Assembly (NCBI GenBank): GCA_016721465.1
Contig: JADKIA010000031.1
Span: forward strand, 496,001 to 560,000
From: Ideonella sp.
GTDB taxonomy: Bacteria > Pseudomonadota > Gammaproteobacteria > Burkholderiales > Burkholderiaceae_C
Reading direction: 5' to 3'
Length of the DNA stretch: 64,000 bases
Each line of letters opens with the position of its first letter. Position 1 is the stretch's first letter. Shown in pieces: positions 34,003 to 42,953 of this stretch. The notes beneath the pieces are model-generated. The model ran no database searches, was not told the origin of the DNA, and saw only the letters and a program-made list of their open reading frames with translations. A program made the translations under genes and the position numbers.

Positions 34003-34770
34003 TCAGGTCCCGAGCCAGAGAAAGACGGCAGGCAGCTTGTCACCGATGATCGGTGGCTTGGCGCGCCAGGATGACACGGCCATGCAACGGCATTGCCCCT
34101 GCGGCAGCGTCAGGCCACTGGCGATGCACAACAGCGTGGTCGGCGCCAGGTGCTCCAACAAGGCCGACACCAGCGCCGCATTGCGATAGGGCGTCTCGAT
34201 CGCGATCTGGGTTTGTTGCTGCCGCCTAGACCACTGATCCAGCTCGCGGATGCGCGCAGCCCTTGTGGCGTGTTCCACCGGCAGGTATCCGACGAAGGCA
34301 AAGTTCTGTCCATTCAAGCCACTGCCGGCCAGGGCCAGCATCAGCGAACTGGGCCCGGACATGGGCAGCACCGTCAGCCCCAGGGTGTGCGCCGCCTGCA
34401 CCAAGGCGGCGCCGGGGTCGGCCACGGCCGGCAGCCCGGCCTCCGACAGCAAGCCCACGTCGTGCCCGGCCCGAGCGGGCGCCAGCAGAGGCGCCAGGTC
34501 TGGCGTCTCGTTGGCCGATGAACCCTTGCGCGGCCTGGGCAGTTCACAGATGCTCAAAGCCTGCAGTGGGCGGGTGAGTGGCACCAAACGGTCCACCCTT
34601 TTCAAGAACGCGCGCGCCGTCTTTGCGTTTTCCACCACCCAATGTTCGGTTCGAGCGGACGTCTCGAGCACGGCTTTCGGCAGCACATCGGACAGGTCGA
34701 CCTCGGTCTCTGTACCGAGGTCCAATCCGTTCGGCACGAGCAGTAGGCGACCCAGTGGCGCACCCATCAT
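34003..34770 (-). CDS. RsmI-like SAM-dependent (tetrapyrrole methylase fold) methyltransferase
   Basis: 255 residues from the ATG at 34770, which overlaps the Maf stop. The tetrapyrrole-methylase/RsmI fold is seen in GHDVGLLSEAGLPAVADPGA, MSGPSSLMLALAGSGL, FAFVGYLPVE and IETPYRNAALVSALLEHLAP. It lacks the usual N-terminal GTLYVVATPIGN motif of RsmI (16S rRNA C1402 2'-O-methylation), having LLLVPNGLDLGT there instead. It is therefore likely a paralogue with a related or distinct substrate. It is convergent with rhlE and forms an operon with maf. Confidence 0.85.
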   Translation of the reverse strand: MMGAPLGRLLLVPNGLDLGTETEVDLSDVLPKAVLETSARTEHWVVENAKTARAFLKRVDRLVPLTRPLQALSICELPRPRKGSSANETPDLAPLLAPARAGHDVGLLSEAGLPAVADPGAALVQAAHTLGLTVLPMSGPSSLMLALAGSGLNGQNFAFVGYLPVEHATRAARIRELDQWSRRQQQTQIAIETPYRNAALVSALLEHLAPTTLLCIASGLTLPQGQCRCMAVSSWRAKPPIIGDKLPAVFLWLGT

Positions 34771-35381
34771 GTCGATCGCAACGGATCCAGGCCCGCCTCG
34801 CGCAGCATCGCGCAGGTGCCAATCAAGGGCAGCCCGACCAAGGCGGTCGGGTCGGCGGATTCGATGGCATCGAGCAGCGCGATGCCCAGCGTCTCGCACT
34901 TGGCACTGCCGGCGCAGTCGTAGGGCTGTTCCACGCGCAGGTAGTGTTCGATTTCGGCGTCAGTCAAATGCCTGAAGCGCACCGTCACGGGCGCCAGATG
35001 CACACGCTCGTACCCCAGATCAGGACGCACTACCGCCACCGCGGTCTGGAACACGACCGATCTCCCGCGCATGGAGCGCAATTGCGCCACGGCGCGGTCG
35101 TGTTGCCCGGGTTTGCCGATCGGTTGACCATCCAGGTCGGCAACCTGATCCGACCCGATCACCACCGCACCCGGGTGGCGCGACGCCACGTCGCGTGCCT
35201 TGGCCAATGCCAGCCTCGTGGCGAGGGCCGACGGCGCTTCCCCAGGCTGCGGCGTTTCATCGACCTCGGGCGCGGCAACCGTGAACGGCATGTGCAGGCG
35301 CTCCAGCAGTTCGCGCCGATAGCGTGAGGTGGACCCGAGGATCAGATCAGGCAGGCGGGGCATGGAGCGGGATTGTCCCAT
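34767..35381 (-). CDS. Maf-family nucleotide pyrophosphatase (YceF-type)
   Basis: 204 residues; an alternative start is the ATG at 35363 (MPRLPDLILGSTS). The LILGSTSRYRRELLERL motif is the Maf N-terminal signature, followed by DETPQPGE, VIGSDQVADLDGQPIGKPG (catalytic Asp) and SAKCETLGIALLDAIESADP. The substitution pattern fits the YceF group, which hydrolyses 7-methyl-GTP, rather than the dTTP/UTP group. It is divergent from yceD: the two starts are about 20 bases apart, so the promoters must overlap. Confidence 0.92.
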   Translation of the reverse strand: MGQSRSMPRLPDLILGSTSRYRRELLERLHMPFTVAAPEVDETPQPGEAPSALATRLALAKARDVASRHPGAVVIGSDQVADLDGQPIGKPGQHDRAVAQLRSMRGRSVVFQTAVAVVRPDLGYERVHLAPVTVRFRHLTDAEIEHYLRVEQPYDCAGSAKCETLGIALLDAIESADPTALVGLPLIGTCAMLREAGLDPLRST

Positions 35382-35401
35382 CGGATGCGTACACTGCCGA
35401 T

Positions 35402-35959
35402 ATGAAACACCGGCTGCCTGATCCCTTGCGGCTCGACTTGGTCGGGTTCACTGCCGATGGCGGTGCCCTTGAAGGTGTCTGGTCTGGAAGTGACCTGTCG
35501 CGCCTGGCCGACTGCCAGACCACGCCCCAGGATTCGTCCGCGCCGCCAGTGCAATGGCAATTGCAGGGTGAGCGTGTCACCACAGCCTTGGGCGATCCCG
35601 AACTCTGGCTGCGGTTGAAGGCCGACACCACGGTCTGGTTGACATGTCAACGCTGCCTGCAACCTTTCGAAGTTCCGTTGAAGGTGGATCGGCGCATTCG
35701 GTTCGTGCGTGACGAGACCCAGGCGGAAACCATGGATGCCGAGTCCGAGGACGATGTGTTGGCCCTGCCTCGCTGGCTCGATGGGCGTGAACTGATCGAA
35801 GACGAATTGCTGCTCGCATTGCCCTTGGTACCGCGCCATGCGCGCTGTCCGCAAGCCTTGGACATGAGCACGGCGGCCGATGAGCAATCTGACGAGGCTG
35901 CCGGGGAGCGACCGAACCCGTTTGCAGTGCTCAAGGCACTCAAGGCCGGCAAGCCCTGA
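35402..35959 (+). CDS. yceD: YceD family protein (DUF177), 23S rRNA accumulation protein
   Basis: 185 residues, ATG at 35402. Conserved Cys motif TCQRCLQPFEVPL (~81-93), acidic middle (AESEDDVLALP), DGRELIEDELLLALPLVPRH, then CPQA and the C-terminal NPFAVLKALKAG helix, all diagnostic of the DUF177/YceD family. In E. coli YceD is linked to 23S rRNA accumulation, and the gene is almost always followed by rpmF, as here. The frame is open further upstream, but no better start is present. Confidence 0.93.
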   Translation: MKHRLPDPLRLDLVGFTADGGALEGVWSGSDLSRLADCQTTPQDSSAPPVQWQLQGERVTTALGDPELWLRLKADTTVWLTCQRCLQPFEVPLKVDRRIRFVRDETQAETMDAESEDDVLALPRWLDGRELIEDELLLALPLVPRHARCPQALDMSTAADEQSDEAAGERPNPFAVLKALKAGKP

Positions 35960-35982
35960 CCTGTGGCGTCAATCGGGCAAGC

Positions 35983-35991
35983 TGCTATACT
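35983..35991 (+). promoter_or_regulatory. Extended -10 promoter element upstream of rpmF
   Basis: TGCTATACT (TGn plus TATACT at 35986-35991) lies 80 bases before the rpmF ATG. No good -35 hexamer is present, which is normal for extended -10 promoters. It would give rpmF and the plsX-fab genes a start independent of yceD. Confidence 0.55.
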
Positions 35992-36070
35992 GACAGGCTT
36001 TCCTCGACGGACAGGGCATTTCCACCACGGGTCGGACGCCGCAAGTCGAGATGTCCATCAGGAGCTTTTC

Positions 36071-36253
36071 ATGGCCGTCCAGCAGAACAAGAAGTCGCCG
36101 TCGAAGCGCGGCATGCACCGCTCGCACAACGCACTCGTCACGCCAGGCACCGGCATTGAGCCGACGACCGGCGAGGTGCACTTGCGTCACCACATCAGCC
36201 CCACCGGCTTTTATCGTGGACGCAAGGTGCTGAAGACCAAGCAGGACGCCTGA
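36071..36253 (+). CDS. rpmF: 50S ribosomal protein L32
   Basis: 60 residues, standard length. Begins MAVQQNKKSPSKRGMHRSHN and contains HLRHHISPTGFYRGRKVL, the typical betaproteobacterial L32. It lacks the four zinc-binding cysteines of the C+ form, so it is the zinc-independent type. It is preceded by AGGAGC (36060-36065) six bases before the ATG. It lies between yceD and plsX, the usual order. Confidence 0.97.
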   Translation: MAVQQNKKSPSKRGMHRSHNALVTPGTGIEPTTGEVHLRHHISPTGFYRGRKVLKTKQDA

Positions 36254-36314
36254 TCCCCTGTGCGCAGGCCGCGGTGCCCCGTGGGTGCCCGACCCATGCA
36301 GTCTTTTGATCACG

Positions 36315-36347
36315 AAGCCCGGCCCCACCTGAGGTGCGGCCGGGCTT
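36315..36347 (+). terminator. Long hairpin between rpmF and plsX, possible attenuator
   Basis: AAGCCCGGCCCCACCT (36315-36330) and AGGTGCGGCCGGGCTT (36332-36347) are complementary at 15 of 16 positions with a tight loop. The following bases are GTTCGTGTGC rather than a T-run. It may act as a partial terminator that sets L32 expression above that of plsX and the fab genes. Confidence 0.5.
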
Positions 36348-36424
36348 GTTCGTGTGCTTGCTGTTTGGCGCGGTGCGGCTGAGTTCGCGCTCCAGCCAGT
36401 TGTCAACGTCAGCGCGTCCAGCCC

Positions 36425-37513
36425 GTGGCTCCTTCGAAGTCTTTGCAACCCCTGGAACGCGTGCGCCTGGCCGTCGACTGCATGGGTGGCGACCACGGTC
36501 CTTCCGTCACCTTGCCAGCCTGTCGGGCCTTTTTGCGAGCCCATCCGCAGGCTGATCTGGTGCTCGTGGGCACCCCCGATGCCTTGGCTGCAGCAACAGC
36601 TTGGGACCGATGCACTTTGGTGACCGCCTCGGATGTGGTCGCCATGGACGATTCGGTGGAAGTCGCCTTGCGGCGCAAGCGTGACTCGTCCATGCGGGTG
36701 GCCATTGCCCAATTGAAGGCCGAAGTGGGTTTGTCGGCGGCCGCGGATGTCTGCGTTTCTGCGGGCAATACCGGCGCCTTGATGGCCGTGGCGCGCTACG
36801 TGCTCAAGACCTTCGAGGGCATCGATCGGCCCGCCATTGCCGCGTTGCTGCCCAATGCACGCGGCGGATTCACCAAGGTGCTGGATCTGGGTGCCAACGT
36901 CGATTGCAGCGCCGAGCACCTGTTGCAGTTTGCCGTGATGGGCAGTGCCCTGGTGAGCGCACTGGATGGCAATGAGGAACCCAGCGTTGGCCTGCTCAAC
37001 ATCGGCGAGGAAGCGATCAAGGGCAGCGAGGTGATCAAGCAGGCCGGCGAACTGCTGCGCGCGGCTGGAACTGATGGGCGCATCAACTTCTACGGCAACA
37101 TCGAAGGCAACGACATCTTCAAGGGCACGACCGATCTGGTGGTGTGCGACGGCTTTGTCGGCAATGTGCTGCTCAAGACGTCGGAGGGCCTGGCCGGCAT
37201 GATGTCGCAGTTCATCAAGCAGGAGTTCACCCGCACACCAATGAGCAAGCTGGCCGCGCTGGCGGCCATGCCTGTGCTCAATCGATTCAAGGCGCGCGTG
37301 GACCACCGCCGTTACAGCGGCGGCGCGTTGCTGGGTCTGCGGGGCCTGGTGTTCAAGGCCCATGGCTCGTCCGATGCGTTCGCCTTCGAGCGCGCATTGA
37401 GCCGAGCGTATGATGCCGCCCGCAATCGACTGCTCGACCGTGTGCACGACCGAATCCGCGACACCTTCGCGACGGCGGCATCGGGCGAAGCGGCGCCAGC
37501 CCGAGCTGCATGA
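36425..37513 (+). CDS. plsX: Phosphate acyltransferase PlsX
   Basis: 362 residues from a GTG at 36425. Motifs: LAVDCMGGDHGP, ASDVVAMDDSVEVALRRK, VSAGNTGALMAVARYVLK, DLGANVDCSAEHLLQFA, NIGEEAIKG and NIEGNDIFKGTTDLVVCDGF, all typical of PlsX. It converts acyl-ACP to acyl-phosphate for phospholipid synthesis at the membrane. It overlaps fabH (ATGA at 37510). Confidence 0.96.
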   Translation: MAPSKSLQPLERVRLAVDCMGGDHGPSVTLPACRAFLRAHPQADLVLVGTPDALAAATAWDRCTLVTASDVVAMDDSVEVALRRKRDSSMRVAIAQLKAEVGLSAAADVCVSAGNTGALMAVARYVLKTFEGIDRPAIAALLPNARGGFTKVLDLGANVDCSAEHLLQFAVMGSALVSALDGNEEPSVGLLNIGEEAIKGSEVIKQAGELLRAAGTDGRINFYGNIEGNDIFKGTTDLVVCDGFVGNVLLKTSEGLAGMMSQFIKQEFTRTPMSKLAALAAMPVLNRFKARVDHRRYSGGALLGLRGLVFKAHGSSDAFAFERALSRAYDAARNRLLDRVHDRIRDTFATAASGEAAPARAA

Positions 37514-38508
37514 CCTCATCCCCCGCCCCCCTGCCGCGCTTCTCGCGCATCACCGGCACTGGCAGCATGTTGCCGGCACGCCGGCTCACCAACGCGGACC
37601 TCGCGGCCGAATTGGCGCAGCGCGGCGTGGAAACCTCGGACGAGTGGATCGTCGAACGCACGGGCATCCGGGCGCGGCATTTCGTCGATGCGACGCAGTG
37701 CGCCAGCGACTTGGCGGTGGTGGCGGCGCAGAATGCATTGGCCGCAGCGGGTCGCATGGCCAGCGAGATCGATCTGATCATTCTGGCCACGTCCACGCCG
37801 GACATGGTGTTCCCGTCCACGGCCTGCATCGTGCAGCGCAGGCTGGGCATCGCGGGCTGCCCGGCGTTCGATGTGCAGGCCGTGTGTTCAGGCTTCGTGT
37901 ACGCATTGACCGTGGCCGACTCGATGATCCGCACCGGTGCTGCCTCCAAGGCCCTGGTGATCGGCGCAGAGGTCTTTTCGCGTCTGCTGGACTTCAATGA
38001 CCGCGGCACCTGCGTCCTGTTCGGTGACGGCGCGGGCGCCGTGGTGCTCGAAGGCAGCGCCACACCGGGTATTCTGGCCACCGACCTTCACGCCGATGGC
38101 CGGTATGTCGACATCCTTTGCGTGCCGGGCACCGTCTCCGGCGGGCAGATCCTGGGCGATCCACTGTTGAAGATGGACGGTCAGGCGGTGTTCAAACTCG
38201 CGGTGGGCGTTCTCGAATCGGCCGCTCGCGCCACGCTCAAGAAGGCAGGCCGCCACGCTGGCGACATCGATTGGCTGATCCCGCACCAGGCCAACATCCG
38301 CATCATGCATGGCACTGCACGCAAGCTGAAGTTGCCGCTGGACAAACTGATCGTCACGGTGGACGAGCACGGCAACACCTCGGCCGCGTCGATTCCGTTG
38401 GCACTGGACGTGGCGGTGCAAGCCGGACGCATCCGGCCGGGCGACACGGTCATGCTCGAAGGCGTTGGCGGCGGCTTCACCTGGGGCGCGGTGCTGCTCG
38501 ACCTTTGA
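37510..38508 (+). CDS. fabH: 3-oxoacyl-ACP synthase III
   Basis: 332 residues. SDEWIVERTGIRAR, catalytic Cys in FDVQAVCSGFVYAL, His in IPHQANIRIM and Asn in DEHGNTSAASIPLAL form the FabH Cys-His-Asn triad. It starts fatty-acid elongation by condensing acetyl-CoA with malonyl-ACP. It starts inside the plsX stop and is followed after 25 bases by fabD. Confidence 0.97.
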   Translation: MTSSPAPLPRFSRITGTGSMLPARRLTNADLAAELAQRGVETSDEWIVERTGIRARHFVDATQCASDLAVVAAQNALAAAGRMASEIDLIILATSTPDMVFPSTACIVQRRLGIAGCPAFDVQAVCSGFVYALTVADSMIRTGAASKALVIGAEVFSRLLDFNDRGTCVLFGDGAGAVVLEGSATPGILATDLHADGRYVDILCVPGTVSGGQILGDPLLKMDGQAVFKLAVGVLESAARATLKKAGRHAGDIDWLIPHQANIRIMHGTARKLKLPLDKLIVTVDEHGNTSAASIPLALDVAVQAGRIRPGDTVMLEGVGGGFTWGAVLLDL

Positions 38509-38533
38509 CACCTCTTCACGGGACGACTGTTCG

Positions 38534-39472
38534 ATGACCTCGTTTGCGTTTGTGTTTCCGGGCCAAGGCTCCCAGGCCGTGGGCATGCTCGACGCGTGGG
38601 GCGACCATCCCGCTGTGCGCGCCACGCTGGACGAAGCGTCGCAAGCCCTGGGCGAAGACATCGCCCGCTTGATCGCCTCCGGTCCGAAGGACCAATTGGA
38701 CCTCACCACGAACACCCAGCCAGTGATGCTCACCGCGGCGATCGCCTGTTATCGCGCTTGGCGCGCTGAGGGCGGGGCGGCGCCGGCGGCCGTGGCCGGG
38801 CACTCTCTGGGCGAATACAGCGCGTTGGTGGCCGCCGGGGTGCTGACCCTGTCCGATGCGCTGCCGCTGGTGCGCTATCGCGCACAGGCCATGCAGGACG
38901 CCGTGCCGGTGGGCGTTGGCGCCATGGCGGCCATCCTTGGCCTGGACAGTGCTGCGGTGCGCGAAGGCTGTGCCAAGGCCGCAGCCGACAGCGGCGAAGT
39001 GGTCGAGGCTGTGAATTTCAACGACCCGAAGCAGACCGTGATCGCTGGCACCAAGGCCGGCGTGGACAAAGGCTGCGAGGTGCTCAGGGCCATGGGCGCA
39101 AAGCGTGCGTTGCCCCTGGCAGTGTCGGCGCCTTTCCATTCCAGCCTGATGCAGCCTGCCGCCAAGGCGCTGCTGGGCCGCTTGGCTTCAGTCGCCTTGA
39201 GCGCGCCGCAGATCACGGTGGTCAACAACATCGATGTGGCCTCGCCCACCGACCCGGCGCAGATTCGCGATGCGCTCTATCGCCAGGCCTTCGGCCCGGT
39301 ACGCTGGGTGGAGGTGGTGCAGGCCATGCGCGCGCGCGGCCTGATGCACATCGTCGAGTGCGGGCCGGGCAAGGTGTTGGCCGGCTTGGTCAAACGCGTG
39401 GACGCCGAGATGACGGGTGCAGCGCTGTACGACCTCGCCTCGCTGCGGGATGTGAAGGGGATGCTGGCATGA
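38534..39472 (+). CDS. fabD: Malonyl-CoA:ACP transacylase
   Basis: 312 residues from the ATG at 38534. VFPGQGSQAVGML, the nucleophile Ser in GHSLGEYSALVAAGVL, RAQAMQDAVPVGVGAMAAIL, and catalytic His in SAPFHSSLM are the FabD hallmarks. It loads malonyl groups on ACP. It overlaps fabG by four bases (ATGA at 39469). Confidence 0.97.
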   Translation: MTSFAFVFPGQGSQAVGMLDAWGDHPAVRATLDEASQALGEDIARLIASGPKDQLDLTTNTQPVMLTAAIACYRAWRAEGGAAPAAVAGHSLGEYSALVAAGVLTLSDALPLVRYRAQAMQDAVPVGVGAMAAILGLDSAAVREGCAKAAADSGEVVEAVNFNDPKQTVIAGTKAGVDKGCEVLRAMGAKRALPLAVSAPFHSSLMQPAAKALLGRLASVALSAPQITVVNNIDVASPTDPAQIRDALYRQAFGPVRWVEVVQAMRARGLMHIVECGPGKVLAGLVKRVDAEMTGAALYDLASLRDVKGMLA

Positions 39473-40209
39473 CCGCTGCAGTTCGCCAAGTGGCACTGGT
39501 CACCGGCGCCTCGCGCGGCATCGGCCGAGCCATTGCTGCGGCCCTGGCTGCCGATGGCTTTGTCGTGGTCGGCACGGCCACCACCGACGCTGGCGCCACG
39601 GCCATCGGCGCGGCACTGGGCGCGCGAGGTGGGCAGGGCCTGAAACTGGATGTCACCGATGCGGCGGCGCTGGACGCCGCCATCGAGGCCGTCGTCAAGG
39701 CCCAGGGTGGACTGCACGTGCTGGTGAACAACGCGGGCATCACCCGCGACACGCTGGCCATGCGCATGAAGGACGAGGACTGGGATGCGGTGCTCGACAC
39801 CAACCTCAGGGCCGTCTTCCGCGCCAGTCGGGCCGTGATGCGACCGATGATGAAGCAGCGCTACGGCCGCATCATCAACATCACCTCGGTCGTGGGTGCG
39901 TCGGGCAACGCAGGCCAAGCCAACTACGCCGCTGCCAAAGCCGGGGTGGCGGGCATGACGCGTGCGCTGGCCCGTGAACTGGGCAGCCGCAACATCACGG
40001 TCAACTGTGTCGCACCAGGGTTCATTGCCACTGACATGACCGATGGATTGCCCGAGGCGCACAGGGCCGCGTTGATGCAGCAAATCCCGTTGGGTCGACT
40101 CGGCACCCCGGATGAAATTGCGCATGCGGTGTGCTTCCTGGCCAGCCCCAAGGCGGGCTACATCACAGGTGCCGAATTGCACGTCAATGGCGGCATGTAC
40201 ATGAGTTGA
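39469..40209 (+). CDS. fabG: 3-oxoacyl-ACP reductase
   Basis: 246 residues. Cofactor motif TGASRGIGRAIAAAL, NNAGITRD, catalytic Ser in ITSVVGASG, Tyr and Lys in YAAAKAGVAGMTRALA, and the C-terminal ITGAELHVNGGMYM. It is the NADPH-dependent reductase of the elongation cycle. The open frame extends upstream into fabD, but the ATG overlapping the fabD stop is the family start. Confidence 0.97.
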   Translation: MTAAVRQVALVTGASRGIGRAIAAALAADGFVVVGTATTDAGATAIGAALGARGGQGLKLDVTDAAALDAAIEAVVKAQGGLHVLVNNAGITRDTLAMRMKDEDWDAVLDTNLRAVFRASRAVMRPMMKQRYGRIINITSVVGASGNAGQANYAAAKAGVAGMTRALARELGSRNITVNCVAPGFIATDMTDGLPEAHRAALMQQIPLGRLGTPDEIAHAVCFLASPKAGYITGAELHVNGGMYMS

Positions 40210-40292
40210 GCTGTTTCTGTGCCTGCCGGACGTTGCCCGACCGGCATGGCCGCTCGCGCCAGAGTGGCTTAGAGTCGCCACTCCAGCGCCAG

Positions 40293-40298
40293 TAGAAT
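40293..40298 (+). promoter_or_regulatory. Possible -10 element of an acpP promoter
   Basis: TAGAAT (40293-40298) lies 39 bases before the acpP ATG in the 127-base fabG-acpP gap, with a weak -35 candidate TTAGAG at 40269-40274. A separate acpP promoter is expected because ACP is needed in much larger amount than the other Fab proteins. Confidence 0.35.
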
Positions 40299-40336
40299 CC
40301 TGGGCTGGCTTTTTGCATTTCACTCCCGGAGGAGTC

Positions 40337-40576
40337 ATGAGCGATATCGAAGCACGTGTCAAGAAAATCATCGCCGAACAACTCGGTGTGCCTGAGTCTG
40401 ACGTCACCAACGAAAAAGCCTTCGTGGCCGACCTGGGCGCCGATTCGCTCGACACGGTCGAACTGGTGATGGCCCTCGAAGATGAGTTCAGCATCGAGAT
40501 TCCAGACGAAGAGGCCGAGAAGATCACCACGGTGCAGTTGGCGATCGACTACGCCGTCAAGCATCAGAAGGCCTGA
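40337..40576 (+). CDS. acpP: Acyl carrier protein
   Basis: 79 residues with a strong GGAGG site five bases upstream. The phosphopantetheine site is Ser in DLGADSLDTVELVMALE (~37), and the protein is highly acidic as expected. It carries growing acyl chains; holo-ACP is formed by AcpS, encoded at 53.1 kb. It is followed after 18 bases by fabF. Confidence 0.98.
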   Translation: MSDIEARVKKIIAEQLGVPESDVTNEKAFVADLGADSLDTVELVMALEDEFSIEIPDEEAEKITTVQLAIDYAVKHQKA

Positions 40577-40594
40577 TCGGCACGCAGCGCTGGC

Positions 40595-41839
40595 ATGACC
40601 CGTCGTCGCGTCGTCATCACAGGGCTCGGGCTGGTCAGCCCTGTGGGCAATTCCGTGGCCGAAGGCTGGGCCAACCTGCTGGCCGGCAGATCGGGCATCG
40701 ACAACGTCACGCGTTTCGATGCCTCGGGCATGTCCTGCAGGTTTGCCGGTGAGGTCAAGGGCTTCAACATCGAGGACTACATCCCCGCCAAGGAAGCCCG
40801 CCACATGGACACCTTCATCCACTACGGGATGGCGGCGGCCATGCAGGCGGTCACCGATGCTGGGCTGCCTCACGGCCAAACCCTTGGCGAGGCTCAGGCC
40901 GAACGCGTGGGCTGCATGATCGGGTCGGGCATCGGCGGTCTGCCACTGATCGAGCACACCCAAATTGAGTATGCGGCGCGAGGCGCGCGGCGAATTTCGC
41001 CGTTCTTCGTGCCGGCCTCGATCATCAACATGATTTCGGGCCACGTCTCCATCAAGTACGGCTTCACGGGCCCGAACATGGCGATCGTCACGGCGTGCAC
41101 CACTGGGCTGCACTGCATCGGACAGGCCGGGCGCATGATCGAGTACGGCGATGTCGATGTGATGGTGGCGGGCGGGGCCGAGGCCACCGTGTCGCCCTTG
41201 GGCATGGGCGGCTTCGCGGCCGCGCGCGCGCTGTCGACACGCAATGACGACCCGAAGACGGCATCTCGGCCATGGGACAAGGACCGCGATGGGTTCGTGC
41301 TGGGTGAAGGGTCGGGCGTGATGGTGCTCGAGGAGTACGAGCACGCCAAGCGACGCGGCGCCAGGATCTACGCCGAGTTGGCCGGCTTCGGCATGGGGGC
41401 GGACGCGTATCACATGACCGCACCCAACGTGGATGGCCCGAAGCGATCCATGGCCGCAGCATTGCGCAATGCCCGAACCAATGCGTCCGAGGTGAGTTAC
41501 CTCAACGCCCACGGCACGTCGACGCCCCTGGGCGATCTGAACGAGACCAACGCGATCAAGCTGGCCTTCGGTGATCACGCGAGCAAGCTGGTGGTCAATT
41601 CCACCAAGTCGATGACCGGGCACCTGCTCGGCGGTGCCGGCGGCATCGAATCGATCTTCACGGCGTTGGCGGTGCATCACCAAGTCTCGCCACCCACGAT
41701 CAACATCTTCAACCAGGATCCGGATTGCGATCTGGACTACTGCGCCAACACCGCGCGGGAGATGCGCATTGATGTGGCGGTGAAGAACAATTTCGGGTTC
41801 GGTGGCACCAACGGCACGCTGGTTTTGCGGCGCGTCTGA
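40595..41839 (+). CDS. fabF: 3-oxoacyl-ACP synthase II
   Basis: 414 residues. RRVVITGLGLVSPVGNSV at the N-terminus, catalytic Cys in IVTACTTGLHCIGQA, His in NAHGTSTPLGDLNE, Lys and His in KSMTGHLLGGAGG, and the C-terminal NNFGFGGTNGTLVL. It elongates acyl-ACP, including the palmitoleate to cis-vaccenate step. It is the last fatty-acid gene of this run. Confidence 0.98.
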   Translation: MTRRRVVITGLGLVSPVGNSVAEGWANLLAGRSGIDNVTRFDASGMSCRFAGEVKGFNIEDYIPAKEARHMDTFIHYGMAAAMQAVTDAGLPHGQTLGEAQAERVGCMIGSGIGGLPLIEHTQIEYAARGARRISPFFVPASIINMISGHVSIKYGFTGPNMAIVTACTTGLHCIGQAGRMIEYGDVDVMVAGGAEATVSPLGMGGFAAARALSTRNDDPKTASRPWDKDRDGFVLGEGSGVMVLEEYEHAKRRGARIYAELAGFGMGADAYHMTAPNVDGPKRSMAAALRNARTNASEVSYLNAHGTSTPLGDLNETNAIKLAFGDHASKLVVNSTKSMTGHLLGGAGGIESIFTALAVHHQVSPPTINIFNQDPDCDLDYCANTAREMRIDVAVKNNFGFGGTNGTLVLRRV

Positions 41840-41880
41840 GCGGCCGGCGCAACCAACCGCATGAACGCCCGCAGGGCGAC

Positions 41881-42297
41881 ATGAGTGGGCCTCCCCCGCT
41901 GACGATGGACCTGGGCTCGGGCTTGCGTGAGCGCGCGCTGTGCGCCGTAATCTGGGCATTGGCCTTCCTGGTGCTGGGTCTGTGGATTCAGTCCCGCGTG
42001 GTTGCGCCTGTTGGCTGGTGGTGGATTGCCGTCGACTCAGGCCTTGGTGCGGCACTTGGCTGGCAGCTCGCACGCCCCATGCGCGGGCAGTTGGGCTGGG
42101 AGGGCAGCGCGTGGTGGTGGCGCGAGCGGGACGACACACCGGCACGAGCGCTCGGCGCGCTGAGTCTTTCCATCGACTTCGGACACGCCGTGGTCCTGAG
42201 GGCACCGAAAGGGCGGTGGTGCCTGATCACTCGACGCGATGCCGGTGCCCAATGGCACGGCCTGCAGTTGGCCCTTCGGCTGGGGCGCGCGCCGTGA
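41881..42297 (+). CDS. Small membrane protein between fabF and rpoE, YgfX-like in layout
   Basis: 138 residues. Two membrane helices (~18-38, LCAVIWALAFLVLGLWIQ, and ~43-62, VGWWWIAVDSGLGAALGWQL) are followed by a soluble tryptophan-rich beta domain (WEGSAWWWRE, LSIDFGHAVVLRAPKGRW). This layout (two helices, then a small beta domain) resembles YgfX/CptA-type proteins, but the match is not strong enough to assign. It overlaps rpoE by GTGA at 42294, so it is translationally coupled to the sigma-E operon. Confidence 0.75.
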   Translation: MSGPPPLTMDLGSGLRERALCAVIWALAFLVLGLWIQSRVVAPVGWWWIAVDSGLGAALGWQLARPMRGQLGWEGSAWWWRERDDTPARALGALSLSIDFGHAVVLRAPKGRWCLITRRDAGAQWHGLQLALRLGRAP

Positions 42298-42905
42298 CCG
42301 CCGAGGCGCCCGACGCTCTCCTGGTCGAGCGGGCCGTTTCTGGCGATCAGAAGGCGTTCGAGATGCTGGTGGTCAAGTACCAAAGGCGAATCGAGCGCTT
42401 GGTCTCGCGCATGGTCCGAGACCATGAATTGGTGCAGGACATCGCGCAGGAGACCTTCATCCGCGCCTACCGCGCATTGCCTCAGTTTCGCGGCGACAGC
42501 GCTTTCTACACCTGGCTCTACCGCATCGCGGTCAACACGGCCAAGAAGGCGCTGGTCGATCTCAAGCGCGATCCCGTGATCAATGAATCGGCATTGATGT
42601 CGTCCGGTGACGAAGATGATGAAACTTCCCGGGTCGAGCGAGAACCAAGTGATGGGGCTACACCCGAGGCAATGTTGGCCAGCAAGGAGATCGCCGAGGC
42701 GGTGAATGCGGCCATCGAGGCCTTGTCGGAGGACTTGCGGCAGGCGATCACGCTGCGCGAGATCGAAGGCCTGAGCTACGAGGAAATCTCGGAATTGATG
42801 AATTGCCCGATTGGCACGGTGCGCTCGCGCATCTTCCGGGCGCGCGAGGCCATTGCGTTGCGGCTGAGGCCGCTGCTCGATACTCGACATGGCGATCGTT
42901 GGTGA
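42294..42905 (+). CDS. rpoE: RNA polymerase sigma-E factor (AlgU/RpoE)
   Basis: 203 residues from the GTG at 42294 overlapping the previous stop. Region 2 spans QDIAQETFIRAYRALPQFRG and FYTWLYRIAVNTAKKAL; region 4 is LSYEEISELMNCPIGTVRSR followed by IFRAREAIALRL. It is an ECF sigma factor that directs the envelope-stress response. The anti-sigma RseA, RseB and a DegP-type protease follow in order, confirming identity. Confidence 0.96.
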   Translation: MTAEAPDALLVERAVSGDQKAFEMLVVKYQRRIERLVSRMVRDHELVQDIAQETFIRAYRALPQFRGDSAFYTWLYRIAVNTAKKALVDLKRDPVINESALMSSGDEDDETSRVEREPSDGATPEAMLASKEIAEAVNAAIEALSEDLRQAITLREIEGLSYEEISELMNCPIGTVRSRIFRAREAIALRLRPLLDTRHGDRW

Positions 42906-42953
42906 CGTGGTGGGCGCTGCGAAAGGCGCCGGCCCAGATGGCAAGGCAGGATC

